Source of the DNA: Adlercreutzia sp910585575
Lineage (GTDB): Bacteria; Actinomycetota; Coriobacteriia; Coriobacteriales; Eggerthellaceae
NCBI RefSeq assembly: GCF_951801035.1
Contig: NZ_CATOKT010000004.1
DNA: 64,000 bases
Direction: 5' to 3' (one strand)
The translations under genes and the position numbers were made by a program. Position 1 is the first letter of the stretch. The number at the start of each line of letters is the position of its first letter. This document shows positions 1 through 13,782 of the stretch, piece by piece. The notes beneath the pieces were generated by a model. That model was not told the origin of the DNA. It did not search any database and was given only the letters and a program-made list of their open reading frames with translations.

Positions 1-20
1 GCGCAAAAAAGCGCCCCCTG
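1..20 (-). terminator. Possible rRNA operon terminator (edge-truncated)
   Basis: Directly after the 5S 3' end, the minus strand reads a short G-rich stretch and then six T residues (plus-strand A-run at 5-10). This fits the end of the rRNA transcript. The window starts here, so any complete hairpin cannot be seen. Confidence 0.3.
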
Positions 21-136
21 CGAGCGGAACGACCTGTCCTCCCGCGGCCTGGCGCCGCAGTACTTTCGGCGAGGTGGGGCTTAACTGCCGAGTTCGGAAT
101 GGGATCGGGTGATCCCCCACTCCATGGTTCCGCTCG
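21..136 (-). rRNA. rrf: 5S ribosomal RNA
   Basis: The minus strand carries a 5S-like sequence of about 116 nt. Its ends pair: CGAGCGGAAC at the 5' end is complementary to GTTCCGCTCG at the 3' end, forming helix I. The internal stretch CCGAACTCGGCAGTTAAGCC is the conserved 5S core. It lies about 110 nt downstream of the 23S gene, as expected for the last gene of a 16S-23S-5S operon. The termini were placed from the pairing and are good to a few bases. Confidence 0.93.
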
Positions 137-244
137 CGGGAGGCGCTCCCGCGGCAATCGTATTGCCTGCCGAGGCCCACGTCCCCGTGCGCCCTGGCGG
201 TTGCATGCGCGCTCCATGACCATCGGATCTCAAACGTACATAAG

Positions 245-5016
<4,772 letters not shown>

Positions 5017-5242
5017 CAGGCCCCGAGGGGCCGTCAGATCGATGTGAGTTTCGATTCTGTTTTAAAACTCTCCGTCGGGGCCGAAGCCCCCGACAGGGAT
5101 AAGAAAAAGCTTAGTTTCTCATTTAGATGTCCGTCTGACATCCTCGAGATGATTCATCTCTCGAATTCCATCCTCAGTATCCGGTTGTCAAGGTTCCGCG
5201 GGAGCCTTCCCGCCCACGCCGTCGCTTGCGGCGCGAGGAAGT

Positions 5243-5271
5243 ACTTTACGCTAGTTCCGAAGGCTTGTCAA
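5243..5271 (-). promoter_or_regulatory. Proximal rRNA promoter
   Basis: On the minus strand a perfect -35 box TTGACA (5266-5271) is followed by a 17-bp spacer and a -10 box TAAAGT (5243-5248). This lies about 230 bp upstream of the mature 16S 5' end, a usual position for the promoter nearer the gene in an rRNA leader. Confidence 0.7.
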
Positions 5272-5406
5272 CAACTTTTTTCAGAAACTTGAAAACTTTT
5301 TGTTGAGGCCTTGAGACCAAGGAAAGTTTCGCTCTCGGTATTCCTGGTGGCTTTCGCCGTTTGATCCAAGGTTTGAGTGCCGCGCCCTTCCGAAGCGCAA
5401 GAAGTT

Positions 5407-5435
5407 ATATTAGTCATCCCCTAGGGCCAAGGCAA
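5407..5435 (-). promoter_or_regulatory. Distal rRNA promoter
   Basis: On the minus strand TTGCCT (5430-5435) and TAATAT (5407-5412) are separated by 17 bp. It lies 164 bp upstream of the proximal promoter, giving a tandem P1/P2 arrangement. The remaining bases from 5017 to 5574 are rRNA leader plus the gap after the neighbouring LuxR gene. I see no other gene there. Confidence 0.6.
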
Positions 5436-5574
5436 GAACTATTTTGCCCTTCACAAAATGACGACAACTGCTCATTCTGGGCAGAAAGAACATGCGGGAG
5501 AGCAGCTTCTTACTTTTATATATAGATAGTACGTCAACAAGTAACGAGGGGGCGATACCGGAGCCCTTCTTCCC

Positions 5575-7047
5575 CTAGGCGCGGGTGTGAGCCTCCACTT
5601 TGTCCATGATCTCCTTGCGCGAGGTGACTTCGAGCTTGGAATGGATATTGCGAATATGCGCGCGGGCCGTATGCACCGAGATAATAAGCTCGTCGGCAAT
5701 CTGCTGGGCGGTGTAGCCCTTGGCCAACATGAGCAGCACTTCGGTCTCGCGTTTCGAGAGCGCGCCCTCCTGGGCCACCTGCCGGCACGCCTCGCGAAAC
5801 ACCTGGCGCTTCGCCTCCTCCTGGCGGTGCAGGGCGGCCTCTTGTCCCTCGTCGTCCTCTTCGACGGGCAAGAGCAAATCGCGCAGGCGGGACTCGGGGA
5901 ATACGAACACCGTTACCACCAGCGAAGCCACGGCCAGCAGGCAGTTAAGCGTGTAGAACTGCATGGTGGTGGGCTGCAGCAGCGCCAGCACAAGGGCAGC
6001 AATGTTGCCCAGCGCAAGCCCGGCCGACAGCGAGGCTGTACAAAAGCAGAACACTTTGACGGAGTTGCCCTTCATCTGGAAAGCCAGATACGCCCCCATG
6101 GCCCATACGAACAGATCAAACGCGTAGCCGGCAAAATCGATGCCCACGGCGGCAACTACCGGCTGCTCCGACAGAAAGGGAATGGCCAGCTGCGGCAGAA
6201 CGAACGCGATAGCCAGGGGGTAGAAAATGCGACCGAACGATGTGCTGGCGGGCATGCACAGGTTGATGCCAATGAAGGCGATCATCAGCACGATGAGGGC
6301 CAGCATGACGTAGCTCATGCAGAGCACCCAATCAGCCGCGGGCAGGGAGGCCAGCAAGTAACCCTTGGTCACCGCCTGGGAAAGAGAGTAGACGAAGATA
6401 GCGAGCAGCAGGCTGCTGAAGCGCTTCGGCAGCCGCGTGCGCGTTTCCATAACCGCCCGCTCGGACGGCAGGTCGATGCGCACTGCAAGGCACAGCGCCG
6501 ACAGAGCCGGCAGCAGCACGAACAGGGTCGAGCCGATAAAGAACGAGTAGCCCTCCACGATAAAGTAGACGGCGATAGCGAACAGCGCGCACAGGCTAAT
6601 GCTCTTAAAGGACTTGCGGGGCGACACGAGCCCCAGCACCGTGCCGCTGCGCACCAGCATGAACGAGGTGCCCGCGCCCGCCAGAACGCACCCGAGGGCG
6701 AAGAGGATCAGGTTGCCACGGTTGTCGCCGCCCTCGGCAATCATCAGCCCCGTGCCAACGCAGCCGAGCACCGCACCCACCAGCAGGAAGCGGCGAGACA
6801 AAACGAAATCGCCCCAGCGGGGCATCGCCGCGTTGATGGCCAGAAGCGTGCACACCGAGGCCAGCAGGTGCGCGGTAAAAAAGTACATGATGTAGCTGCC
6901 CGAATCCTCCAGCGTCAGCCAGATGGATCCGGAAAACGCCACCAGGTTCCATGCGAACCAGAAGGCGAAACCCAAGTAGGGCAAACCGGGCAGCTGCACG
7001 CTTGCCCGCTCGCACAGATCAGCCCAAAAGGCCCGAACTTCCGTCAA
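5575..7047 (-). CDS. LuxR-family regulator with polytopic membrane sensor domain
   Basis: A 490-residue protein with about twelve hydrophobic segments over residues 1-400, resembling a major-facilitator-like fold, then a charged linker and a C-terminal LuxR/GerE helix-turn-helix (about 425-490, with LSKRETEVLLMLAKG and ISVHTARAHIRNIHSKL). The start codon is TTG, supported by GGGGGAG six bases upstream. It is divergent from the molybdoenzyme operon starting at 7309 and is probably its activator. I infer that the membrane part senses a substrate or redox signal, since no transport function is evident. This architecture is common in Eggerthellaceae and occurs three times in this window. Confidence 0.85.
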   Translation of the reverse strand: MTEVRAFWADLCERASVQLPGLPYLGFAFWFAWNLVAFSGSIWLTLEDSGSYIMYFFTAHLLASVCTLLAINAAMPRWGDFVLSRRFLLVGAVLGCVGTGLMIAEGGDNRGNLILFALGCVLAGAGTSFMLVRSGTVLGLVSPRKSFKSISLCALFAIAVYFIVEGYSFFIGSTLFVLLPALSALCLAVRIDLPSERAVMETRTRLPKRFSSLLLAIFVYSLSQAVTKGYLLASLPAADWVLCMSYVMLALIVLMIAFIGINLCMPASTSFGRIFYPLAIAFVLPQLAIPFLSEQPVVAAVGIDFAGYAFDLFVWAMGAYLAFQMKGNSVKVFCFCTASLSAGLALGNIAALVLALLQPTTMQFYTLNCLLAVASLVVTVFVFPESRLRDLLLPVEEDDEGQEAALHRQEEAKRQVFREACRQVAQEGALSKRETEVLLMLAKGYTAQQIADELIISVHTARAHIRNIHSKLEVTSRKEIMDKVEAHTRA

Positions 7048-7175
7048 CGCAGCTCCCCCTCACGCTTCTCCTCGTTCCCTTGATTATAGAGGGTAACGCG
7101 CCATTGGGCATTTCAAAGCCATCGAATTTACCTGGGGAAATAAAAAATAGCCACCTAATTGACTAGGGCGAATAG

Positions 7176-7192
7176 GCATCTTTTGACGATGC
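7176..7192. promoter_or_regulatory. Dyad in LuxR/molybdoenzyme divergent region
   Basis: GCATC (7176-7180) and GATGC (7188-7192) flank TTTTGAC in the intergenic region between the LuxR gene and the TorD-like gene. The position suits an operator for the divergent regulator. Similar CGTC/GACG symmetry recurs at 42888-42900 upstream of another LuxR-associated reductase. The arms are short, so chance is possible. Confidence 0.25.
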
Positions 7193-7308
7193 TTTTCACG
7201 AAATAGTCCTCCCTTGGCAATAGCTGCGCCCCGCTCCCCCGCCGTACCGTAGGGACATCCGAAAGAGCGGCCGTGCCAACGGCCACGATGCCGAAGAGGG
7301 GGAGGTCC

Positions 7309-8121
7309 ATGGAGCCCATTACCACCGCCGATGCCGAGACGCTGGCGCAGGACTGCCGTCTGCGCGCCTGCTACTACCAGTTCCTCGCACGGCTGTTCTA
7401 CGAAGAGCTGACCGACGAGCTCATCGACGAGTTCGTCGCCACGCAGCGCATTTTGCCGCTGGAGGACAACGCCGCTGAAGACGAGCGCGCCTTCGCCCAG
7501 GGGTCGAACCGCATGCTCAAGTACCTGCAGCGAAAGACGCCGGACACGCTGACCCAGACACGCTGCGACTTTGCCCACACGTTCTTAGGGGCCGGCTCGT
7601 TTACCAAGGTGCCCGTTTCCCCCTTTGAGAGCGTGTACGCCAATGACGGGCGCCTCATCATGCAGGGCGCGCGCGACACCGCCTGCGCCTTGTACGCCGC
7701 CGAGGGCCTTGAGGTGCAGGACGCGTACAACATGCCCGAGGATCACGTGAGCTTCGAGTTCCAGTACATGGCGCTGCTGCTGAACCGCCAGGCCGAGGCC
7801 CTGGAGGAAGTCGCCGCGTCTCACGGCGATAAGGCTGCCGACCGTGCCGCCGCCTACGAGCTGCGGGCGAAGAACTTCTTCGCCGACCATCTTGCCCCCT
7901 GGGTGCCGATGTTCTGCGAAGAGGCCACGGAACTTGTCAGCACGGCCTTTTACCGCGGACTGCTGCAAACCACTGCGGCCTGGATGGCGCTGGAGTGCAC
8001 CGCCTACGGGCTGGACGGCGTCGCCGCCCAGCGGGAAGTGCGCGACCGCGCCCACGAGGCCCACGCTGCGGCCGAGGCCAACACCGCGCTGCTCCACGGC
8101 CCGCTGAAGGAGGTGGCCTAA
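7309..8121 (+). CDS. TorD/DmsD-family molybdoenzyme chaperone
   Basis: A 270-residue cytoplasmic chaperone expected to bind the Tat signal peptide and apoprotein of the catalytic subunit encoded at 8827, holding it until the molybdenum cofactor is inserted. Family features seen are PVSPFESVY in the middle and the MPEDHVSFEFQYMALL block, matching the TorD helix motifs. The ATG at 7309 has GGGGAGG five bases upstream and is preferred over the in-frame GTG at 7273. It is the first gene of the operon, and its stop codon directly abuts the next ATG at 8122. Confidence 0.85.
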   Translation: MEPITTADAETLAQDCRLRACYYQFLARLFYEELTDELIDEFVATQRILPLEDNAAEDERAFAQGSNRMLKYLQRKTPDTLTQTRCDFAHTFLGAGSFTKVPVSPFESVYANDGRLIMQGARDTACALYAAEGLEVQDAYNMPEDHVSFEFQYMALLLNRQAEALEEVAASHGDKAADRAAAYELRAKNFFADHLAPWVPMFCEEATELVSTAFYRGLLQTTAAWMALECTAYGLDGVAAQREVRDRAHEAHAAAEANTALLHGPLKEVA

Positions 8122-8790
8122 ATGTCCGAGACCGCTGCCATTCCCGGCGCTCCGTCCGAAGCGGCCATCGCCCCTGCTGCGGCTCCCACCGCCTCCGCGA
8201 TCCAAGCCGCGCTTCTTCGCGAGCCGGCCAAGCGCGAGCTGTATCTGGCCGCCCTGACCTTTACGAGCAAGCAGCCCGAGCCCGCAGGGCGCTTCGCCAT
8301 CGAAGAGGCCATCGATGCCCAGCCTCAGCGCTCGGCCTTCTTCCAGCCGGCCGGCGCCCTGGTAGATGCGCTCGTGTCTTTCGGCGCCCTTGACGAACAG
8401 CTGCCCGAGGCCGAATTCGACGAGGACACCGAAGAGACCTTCGTGGACATGGCCCGCGCCACCTACACGCTGACCGAAGCGGGGGCGGAGGCCCTGGAGG
8501 CCCTCTCCCCTGCCCTGCGCCTCGATGCCCTGCTGGAACGCGAGGCGGGGCGCAAAGAGGGCTTCTTGACCCTCATGGACTTCTGCGCCGGCAAAGCACG
8601 CACGCGCCGCGAGATCGATGAGCTGCTGAACGCCGCCTGCGCTGCCGAGAAGAACGAGCGCCACGTGGCCGGCATGGCGCTGTACCCCAGCTACTACGTC
8701 GACTGCCTGGAGAAAGCGGGCGCGTTGACGTGGCAAAACGGTTGGACGACAACGGAGGAGGCCCGTGCCTACCTCGCTGTCTTTCAATAG
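8122..8790 (+). CDS. Uncharacterized protein of the molybdoenzyme operon, winged-helix-like
   Basis: A 222-residue soluble protein with no signal peptide, an Ala/Pro-rich first 40 residues and a mostly helical remainder. I do not recognise a named family. Two stretches look like winged-helix wings, the clearest being YTLTEAGAEAL (about residue 115). It starts on the base after the chaperone stop codon and ends 36 bp before the catalytic subunit. An accessory or regulatory role in enzyme maturation is inferred from position only. Confidence 0.6.
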   Translation: MSETAAIPGAPSEAAIAPAAAPTASAIQAALLREPAKRELYLAALTFTSKQPEPAGRFAIEEAIDAQPQRSAFFQPAGALVDALVSFGALDEQLPEAEFDEDTEETFVDMARATYTLTEAGAEALEALSPALRLDALLEREAGRKEGFLTLMDFCAGKARTRREIDELLNAACAAEKNERHVAGMALYPSYYVDCLEKAGALTWQNGWTTTEEARAYLAVFQ

Positions 8791-8826
8791 AGAACCAACG
8801 GAGAAGAGAGAACAAAGGAGGAGAAC

Positions 8827-11706
8827 ATGGATCAGGCAGTAATGTCTCGCCGCGGCTTTACGAAGCTGGCCGCGCTGACCGGCGCCGGTGCCGCCCTGGG
8901 CGCCACGCTGGGCAGCGGCAACCTGGTGCAGACCGCTGAAGCCAAAACATCCACCGAGGGCACCGTCAAGGTGAAAACCCTCTGCCGCGCCTGCGTAGCC
9001 CGCTGCGCCGTCATCGCCACCGTGGAAAACGGGCGCGTCGTGAAGCTGGAAGGCAACACCGAGGACGGCACCACCCATGGCGGCCTGTGCGCCAAGGGCC
9101 TGGCCGGCATTCAGGCGCTATACAACCCCAACCGCAACAAGTACCCCATGCGTCGCGTGGGCGAGCGCGGCGGCAACCAGTGGGAGCGCATTAGCTGGGA
9201 AGAGGCCATCGACGAGATTGCCACGAAGCTGTGGGAGGCCAAGCAGCAGTACGGCCCCGAGTCCATCTTCATGTCCACGGGCGGCGGCGGCAACCCGCAG
9301 TTCTGGTCGGTGAACCGCTTCGCGGCCGCCATCCAGTCGCCCAACACCTTCGAGCCGGGCTGCGCGCAGTGCTATCTGCCCCGCATGGTGTCCTACAAGC
9401 TGATGTACGGCGGCGACTTCATGACGGGCAACTGCTCGATGGCCGACTCGAACTGCTTCGAGATGTACAACCCCGACGTGAATATCGACGCCGTGGTGGT
9501 ATGGGCTGCCCAGCCCGCCGCCGACACCCCTCCGGGCGGTGGCCGTGTCATGGCCGATCGTCGCGCCGCCGGCTGCAAGACCGTGGTTGTCGACCCCCGC
9601 TTCACCGTGGATGCCGCCCGCGCCGACGTGTGGCTGCCCATTCGCTCGGGCACCGACGTGGCCATGGAGCTGTGCTGGGTGAAGTACATGATCGAGAAAG
9701 AGGGCTACAACAAGGACTTCTGCCTGAAGTGGACGAACCTGCCCTATCTGGTAGACCCGGACACCGGCATCCCCGTGCGCGCCGTGGACCTGGGCCTCGT
9801 AAGCGAAGAGGACAACGAAGCCCAGATTCAGGCCACGGCCGCCGATACGCTGACGGGCCACACCACCGCAGCCAACAACGATAACCCGGCCCTCGGCTAC
9901 TTCGGCATCCCCTACTTCGTCATCTGGGACAAGAAGACCAATGGTCCCGTGGCCGTGCCCTTCCCCAAGAGCGAGGAAGAGCTCAACGACTTCTTCGACA
10001 ACCAGGTGGAGGCCGAGCTGTTCAACGACGCCGGCTACACCATCAAGGGCAAAAGCGGCTACAAGACCGCTTTCCAGCTGACCAAAGAGCGCGCCGACGA
10101 GTGGACCTACGAGAAGACCGCTGAGATTACCTGGTGCGACGCAGCCGACATCGAGGCGGCCATCGATATCTTCTGCGAGGCGGAAACCGCCGGCATCATC
10201 GGCGGCGTGGCCACCGACCAGAACCCGCAGTCGGGCCAGACCTCGGCCGGCTACGCCCTGCTCTCGCTGCTGAACGGCGACGTGGAGAAGCCCGGCGCCC
10301 TTTTGCAGCGCTTCCCGAAGCCGAACATGGCCGACGAGTTGGGCGGCATGTACGGCCTGGTGAGCGCCGAAATGGAATCGAAGCGCCTGGGCTACAGCGA
10401 GCACCGCGGCATCGGCCAGTGGGCCATGTCGGTCATCCCCTACGTCTTCGACGCCATCGAGACGGGCAAGCCCTACAAGCCCCGCATTTGGCTGGAGCGA
10501 TCGGGCAACAAGCTGCAGAACCTGGCCGAGACCGAGCGCTGCTACGAGGCCATGAAGGAGCTGGATCTCATCGTGCATATGTACATGTACCCCACCTCCT
10601 TCACCATCGAGGGCGCCGACTACGTGCTGCCCATCATCGAGTGGCTCGAGTCCAACCAGCCTATCCAGATTCTGAACAAGGTGTTCGCCCGCCAGGAATG
10701 CACGCACCTGTTCGAAGGCCGCAACGAGGCCATGATCTGGTCGGATCTGGCGAAGCGCATGATGGAGCTGGGTGACGAGGACTGCCGCGAGGCCATCTAC
10801 GATACTAAGGGCATGGTGGCCGCAGCCGGCGGCATCCCGATGCCCCTGACCGACGAGGATGAGCGCAACGCCCACGTGGCCGGCTTGGATATGACCTGGG
10901 ACGAGTTCTGCGAGGCCGCGCCTTTCGAGTTCACCAGCTGGGAAGACTGGCACACCTACTATTACTACCTGCAGCAAGATGCCTGCGGCTATCTGACCGG
11001 CTTCGGCACTGCTTCAGGCAAGTGCGAGCCGTACTCGGAGGGCTACATCACCCTGGGCCTTTCCGCGTCGCCTTGGGCTATGCACCCCGAGGTGTTCGTC
11101 GACAACCCCGTCGAGAACCCCAACGCCGCCAACAGCCTGGTGAAGTACGGCTACGACCCGCTGCCCTACTACGAGGAGCCCGAGGAGTCGCCGCTCACGG
11201 ACACCGAGTATCCCCTGGTCATGTCAAACGGACGCCTGCCCATGTACCACCACGGCACCCTGCGCAACGTCCCCTATCTGCGCGAGATCTATCCCGTGCC
11301 CGAGGTGTGGGTGTACCCCGACGACGCCGCGAAGTACGGCGTGGAAGACGGCCAGTGGGCCTGGATCCGCTCGCGCCGCGGCGAGATTCGCGGCAAGGTG
11401 CGCGTGACCAAGGGCGTGCGCCCCGGCGAGGTGTACATGGAGCGCTTCTGGCTGCCCGAGTTCCTCGACCAAGAGGGCAAGCGCGACCAGTCCTGGCGCG
11501 CCGTGACGGTGAACCGCCTGTCCAACAGCCACGGCCGCCTGTCCGACGTGAACGGCACCTACACCCTGCGTTCCTACCAGGTTTCCATCGCGCCGGCCGA
11601 CGGCGCTCCCGAGGGCATTTGGATGGAGCCCGAGGACTTCAAGCCCTGGATGCCCGAATACAGCGATCCCACGGAGGTGATTCAGACATGCGTAACGCTC
11701 TCGTAG
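8827..11706 (+). CDS. Molybdopterin oxidoreductase catalytic subunit (DmsA/PsrA-like)
   Basis: A 959-residue Tat-exported catalytic subunit of the DMSO reductase superfamily. Residues 1-40 form a twin-arginine signal (SRRGFTKLAAL). Cys53, Cys56, Cys60 and Cys88 give the CX2CX3CX27C pattern for the FS0 [4Fe-4S] cluster. Central Mo-bisPGD domains follow, then a C-terminal dinucleotide-binding domain (about 795-935). Cys179 and Cys182 lie near where the Mo ligand is expected, so Cys ligation is possible but inferred. AAAGGAGG precedes the ATG. The gene overlaps the ferredoxin subunit by 19 bp. The substrate cannot be read from sequence: sulfoxides, N-oxides, polysulfide or an organic acceptor are all possible. 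Confidence 0.88.
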   Translation: MDQAVMSRRGFTKLAALTGAGAALGATLGSGNLVQTAEAKTSTEGTVKVKTLCRACVARCAVIATVENGRVVKLEGNTEDGTTHGGLCAKGLAGIQALYNPNRNKYPMRRVGERGGNQWERISWEEAIDEIATKLWEAKQQYGPESIFMSTGGGGNPQFWSVNRFAAAIQSPNTFEPGCAQCYLPRMVSYKLMYGGDFMTGNCSMADSNCFEMYNPDVNIDAVVVWAAQPAADTPPGGGRVMADRRAAGCKTVVVDPRFTVDAARADVWLPIRSGTDVAMELCWVKYMIEKEGYNKDFCLKWTNLPYLVDPDTGIPVRAVDLGLVSEEDNEAQIQATAADTLTGHTTAANNDNPALGYFGIPYFVIWDKKTNGPVAVPFPKSEEELNDFFDNQVEAELFNDAGYTIKGKSGYKTAFQLTKERADEWTYEKTAEITWCDAADIEAAIDIFCEAETAGIIGGVATDQNPQSGQTSAGYALLSLLNGDVEKPGALLQRFPKPNMADELGGMYGLVSAEMESKRLGYSEHRGIGQWAMSVIPYVFDAIETGKPYKPRIWLERSGNKLQNLAETERCYEAMKELDLIVHMYMYPTSFTIEGADYVLPIIEWLESNQPIQILNKVFARQECTHLFEGRNEAMIWSDLAKRMMELGDEDCREAIYDTKGMVAAAGGIPMPLTDEDERNAHVAGLDMTWDEFCEAAPFEFTSWEDWHTYYYYLQQDACGYLTGFGTASGKCEPYSEGYITLGLSASPWAMHPEVFVDNPVENPNAANSLVKYGYDPLPYYEEPEESPLTDTEYPLVMSNGRLPMYHHGTLRNVPYLREIYPVPEVWVYPDDAAKYGVEDGQWAWIRSRRGEIRGKVRVTKGVRPGEVYMERFWLPEFLDQEGKRDQSWRAVTVNRLSNSHGRLSDVNGTYTLRSYQVSIAPADGAPEGIWMEPEDFKPWMPEYSDPTEVIQTCVTLS

Positions 11707-12311
11707 TCGATCTCGATCGATGCTCCGGCTGCTTCAGCTGCGAGGTGGCCTGCAAAATGGAGAACGGCATTGCCCTGGGCTCCTATTACAACAAGGTGCT
11801 TACCGTCGGACCTTTCGGCGAGTTCCCCAAGCTCTCCCAGTACTTCCTTCCCGTCGCCTGCCAGCAGTGCGAGGACGCGCCCTGCGTGAGCGTCTGCCCC
11901 ACCGGCGCCTCCTATCGCGACCCCGACACCAATATCGTCTTGGTGGACAAGTCGAAGTGCATTGGCTGCAAGTACTGCATGATGGCGTGCCCCTACGGCG
12001 TACGCTCGTGGAACGGCGAGGAGAAGTGCGTCGAGAAGTGCACCCTGTGCGGCCATTTGACGGCCAACGGCGACCTGCCCGCCTGCGTGCACAACTGCCC
12101 TGGCGGCGCCCGCTTCTACGGCGATTTGGACGATCCCTCGTCCGACGCCTCCCAGGCGGTTGCCGCTGCCGACCCGGCGGCCGTGCACCGTTTGACCGAC
12201 GTGGGCAACGCGCCGGCTACCTGTTACATCCTGTCGGATCACTATGCCGAGTGGCAGGAGTCTTCCACCCTGCAGGGCAGTGGCCGCTATCTGCAGAAGG
12301 AGGGCGAGTAA
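11688..12311 (+). CDS. DmsB-like four [4Fe-4S] ferredoxin subunit
   Basis: A 207-residue electron-transfer subunit with four cysteine clusters of the CISM beta-subunit type: CSGCFSCEVAC near the N-terminus, CQQCEDAPCVSVCP, CIGCKYCMMACP, and a CTLC pair with CVHNCP. It should carry electrons from the membrane anchor encoded next to the catalytic subunit. It has no signal peptide and is probably exported with the catalytic subunit. The ATG at 11688 lies inside the 3' end of the catalytic gene (19-bp overlap), preceded by GGAGG, so translation is likely coupled. Confidence 0.92.
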   Translation: MRNALVVDLDRCSGCFSCEVACKMENGIALGSYYNKVLTVGPFGEFPKLSQYFLPVACQQCEDAPCVSVCPTGASYRDPDTNIVLVDKSKCIGCKYCMMACPYGVRSWNGEEKCVEKCTLCGHLTANGDLPACVHNCPGGARFYGDLDDPSSDASQAVAAADPAAVHRLTDVGNAPATCYILSDHYAEWQESSTLQGSGRYLQKEGE

Positions 12312-12314
12312 TCC

Positions 12315-13118
12315 ATGGAAACCCAATGGTCCCTGGTTTTGTTCACCGTGCTCACCGGCGCCGCCGGCTGGACACTTGGCTGCGTGGCCGTCGATGAGTT
12401 CATTCGCAAGACCAAAAACGACACGAACTTCGTGGCCGCCATCGTGGCAATTGTCATGGCGGCTCTGGGCGGCATCGCCTCGGTGACGCACCTGTCGCAC
12501 CCCGAGAACATGCTGGCCGCCCTGAACCATCCCACCAGCGGCATCTTCACCGAGGCGCTGCTGGTAGGCCTGACGGCCCTGTTCGCCCTGGTGTACCTGG
12601 TGGTGCTGAAGCGCGGCGCGGGCGATGCGGCCCGCAAGATCTTCGCCGTGCTAGCTGCCCTGTTCGGCATCGTGCTGGCCTTCGCCGCCGGCGCCTCGTA
12701 CATGATGTCGGCCCAGCTGATGTGGAACACGCCGCTGCTGCCCCTGGCCTATGGCGGCACGGCCATGCCCCTGGGCGTTGCCGTCTACCTGATCATCGCC
12801 CAGGCCCGTGGCGAGCAGGAGCTGAAGACCTTCCGCTTGCTGCTGGTTGTTGGTGGCGCCGTGGCGGCCATCACCGGTCTGTTCTACGGCATGGCCACTG
12901 GCGCGGCCGCTCACGAGCCGCTGCTGCTGTGGGGGTTGGTGGTGATCATCGGCGGTGTGGCGCCGGCCCTGTGTGGCTGGTTCGCCAGCAAGCAGCCGGC
13001 CAGCGCCCTGGTGCTGTACGTGGTGGCCACCGTGGCCGCCTTCATCGGATGCGCCGCCCTGCGCTGCGTGATGTGGGCCACCTCTACCGTGGTGAACAAC
13101 TTCTTCGGCATGCTGTAG
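12315..13118 (+). CDS. DmsC-like membrane anchor subunit
   Basis: A 267-residue hydrophobic protein with about eight transmembrane helices, resembling DmsC quinol-oxidising anchors in length and helix layout. It probably draws electrons from menaquinol and passes them to the ferredoxin subunit. It begins 3 bp after the ferredoxin stop codon. A terminator-like hairpin follows, then the NapG/NapH-like genes. Confidence 0.82.
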   Translation: METQWSLVLFTVLTGAAGWTLGCVAVDEFIRKTKNDTNFVAAIVAIVMAALGGIASVTHLSHPENMLAALNHPTSGIFTEALLVGLTALFALVYLVVLKRGAGDAARKIFAVLAALFGIVLAFAAGASYMMSAQLMWNTPLLPLAYGGTAMPLGVAVYLIIAQARGEQELKTFRLLLVVGGAVAAITGLFYGMATGAAAHEPLLLWGLVVIIGGVAPALCGWFASKQPASALVLYVVATVAAFIGCAALRCVMWATSTVVNNFFGML

Positions 13119-13129
13119 CCCTCTATTTC

Positions 13130-13165
13130 GGCCGCCGTCATCCCCTCCTGACGGCGGCCTTTCTA
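13130..13165 (+). terminator. Hairpin terminator after the anchor gene
   Basis: GGCCGCCGTCA (13130-13140) pairs with TGACGGCGGCC (13149-13159) and is followed by TTTCTATCT. It lies between the DmsC-like gene and the NapG-like gene, so it may end the main transcript or cut expression of the downstream pair. Confidence 0.65.
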
Positions 13166-13200
13166 TCTAACGAGAACGCGAAGGAAGACGAGGTAACGCG

Positions 13201-13782
13201 ATGGAACGACGAGATTTCTGCCTGGGCGCCATCGCCGCCGTGGGGCTCGTGGCCGTCGGCGGCACGGCCCGTGCCACGGCTGCCGAAGCCCCTTTGCTGC
13301 GACCGCCGGGAGGCTTCGACGAGGAAACTCTGGTGGGCAGCTGCGTGCGCTGCGACCGCTGTCGAAGCGTCTGCCCCCGTCACTGCATCGCCCTGGGCAC
13401 GCTGGAGGACGGCTGGCTCAACACGGAAACCCCGATCCTCGACTTCAGCCGCGGCTACTGCGATTTTTGCGCCGATGACCCCGCCGGCCCCCGGTGCATT
13501 CGCGTATGCCCCACAGGCGCCCTGCGCGGCGGCGTGCCCGGCGCGGCCGTCCTCGGCTGCGCCGTTGTGGACGAAAGCCTGTGCGTCAATTGCTACAAGT
13601 GCGTTCCCGCCTGCGAGTACGAGGCATTGAGCTGGGACGAAGCCGCTCAGCTGCCCGTGGTGGACACCCAAGCCTGCAACGGCTGCGGTGCCTGCGAGTA
13701 CGTATGTCCCTCGGCCAGCTTCGGCTACTACGACGGCTCCACCCGCCGCGCTATCGCCGTCGAGAGAGGAGGCGCGCAATGA
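13201..13782 (+). CDS. NapG-like ferredoxin protein
   Basis: A 193-residue protein with an N-terminal Tat-like signal (ERRDFCLGAIAAVGLVAVGG) and four iron-sulfur cysteine groups: CVRCDRCRSVCP, a CDFC group continuing to CIRVCP, CVNCYKCVPAC and CNGCGACEYVCP. NapG proteins act with NapH as a quinol-dehydrogenase module that feeds periplasmic reductases. The stop codon overlaps the start of the NapH-like gene (ATGA), so the pair is translationally coupled. No NapA or NapB is present, so the partner is probably the DMSO-reductase-type enzyme upstream. Confidence 0.82.
   Translation: MERRDFCLGAIAAVGLVAVGGTARATAAEAPLLRPPGGFDEETLVGSCVRCDRCRSVCPRHCIALGTLEDGWLNTETPILDFSRGYCDFCADDPAGPRCIRVCPTGALRGGVPGAAVLGCAVVDESLCVNCYKCVPACEYEALSWDEAAQLPVVDTQACNGCGACEYVCPSASFGYYDGSTRRAIAVERGGAQ

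Noticed and set aside
9118..10977. A 619-residue minus-strand frame inside the molybdoenzyme gene
   Set aside because: The plus-strand gene has clear domains and motifs, so this is a codon-bias shadow.
8827..11706. Catechol dehydroxylase identity for the molybdoenzyme
   Set aside because: Eggerthellaceae have such enzymes, but the operon has DmsB/DmsC-type subunits and no sequence feature in the window identifies a catechol substrate.
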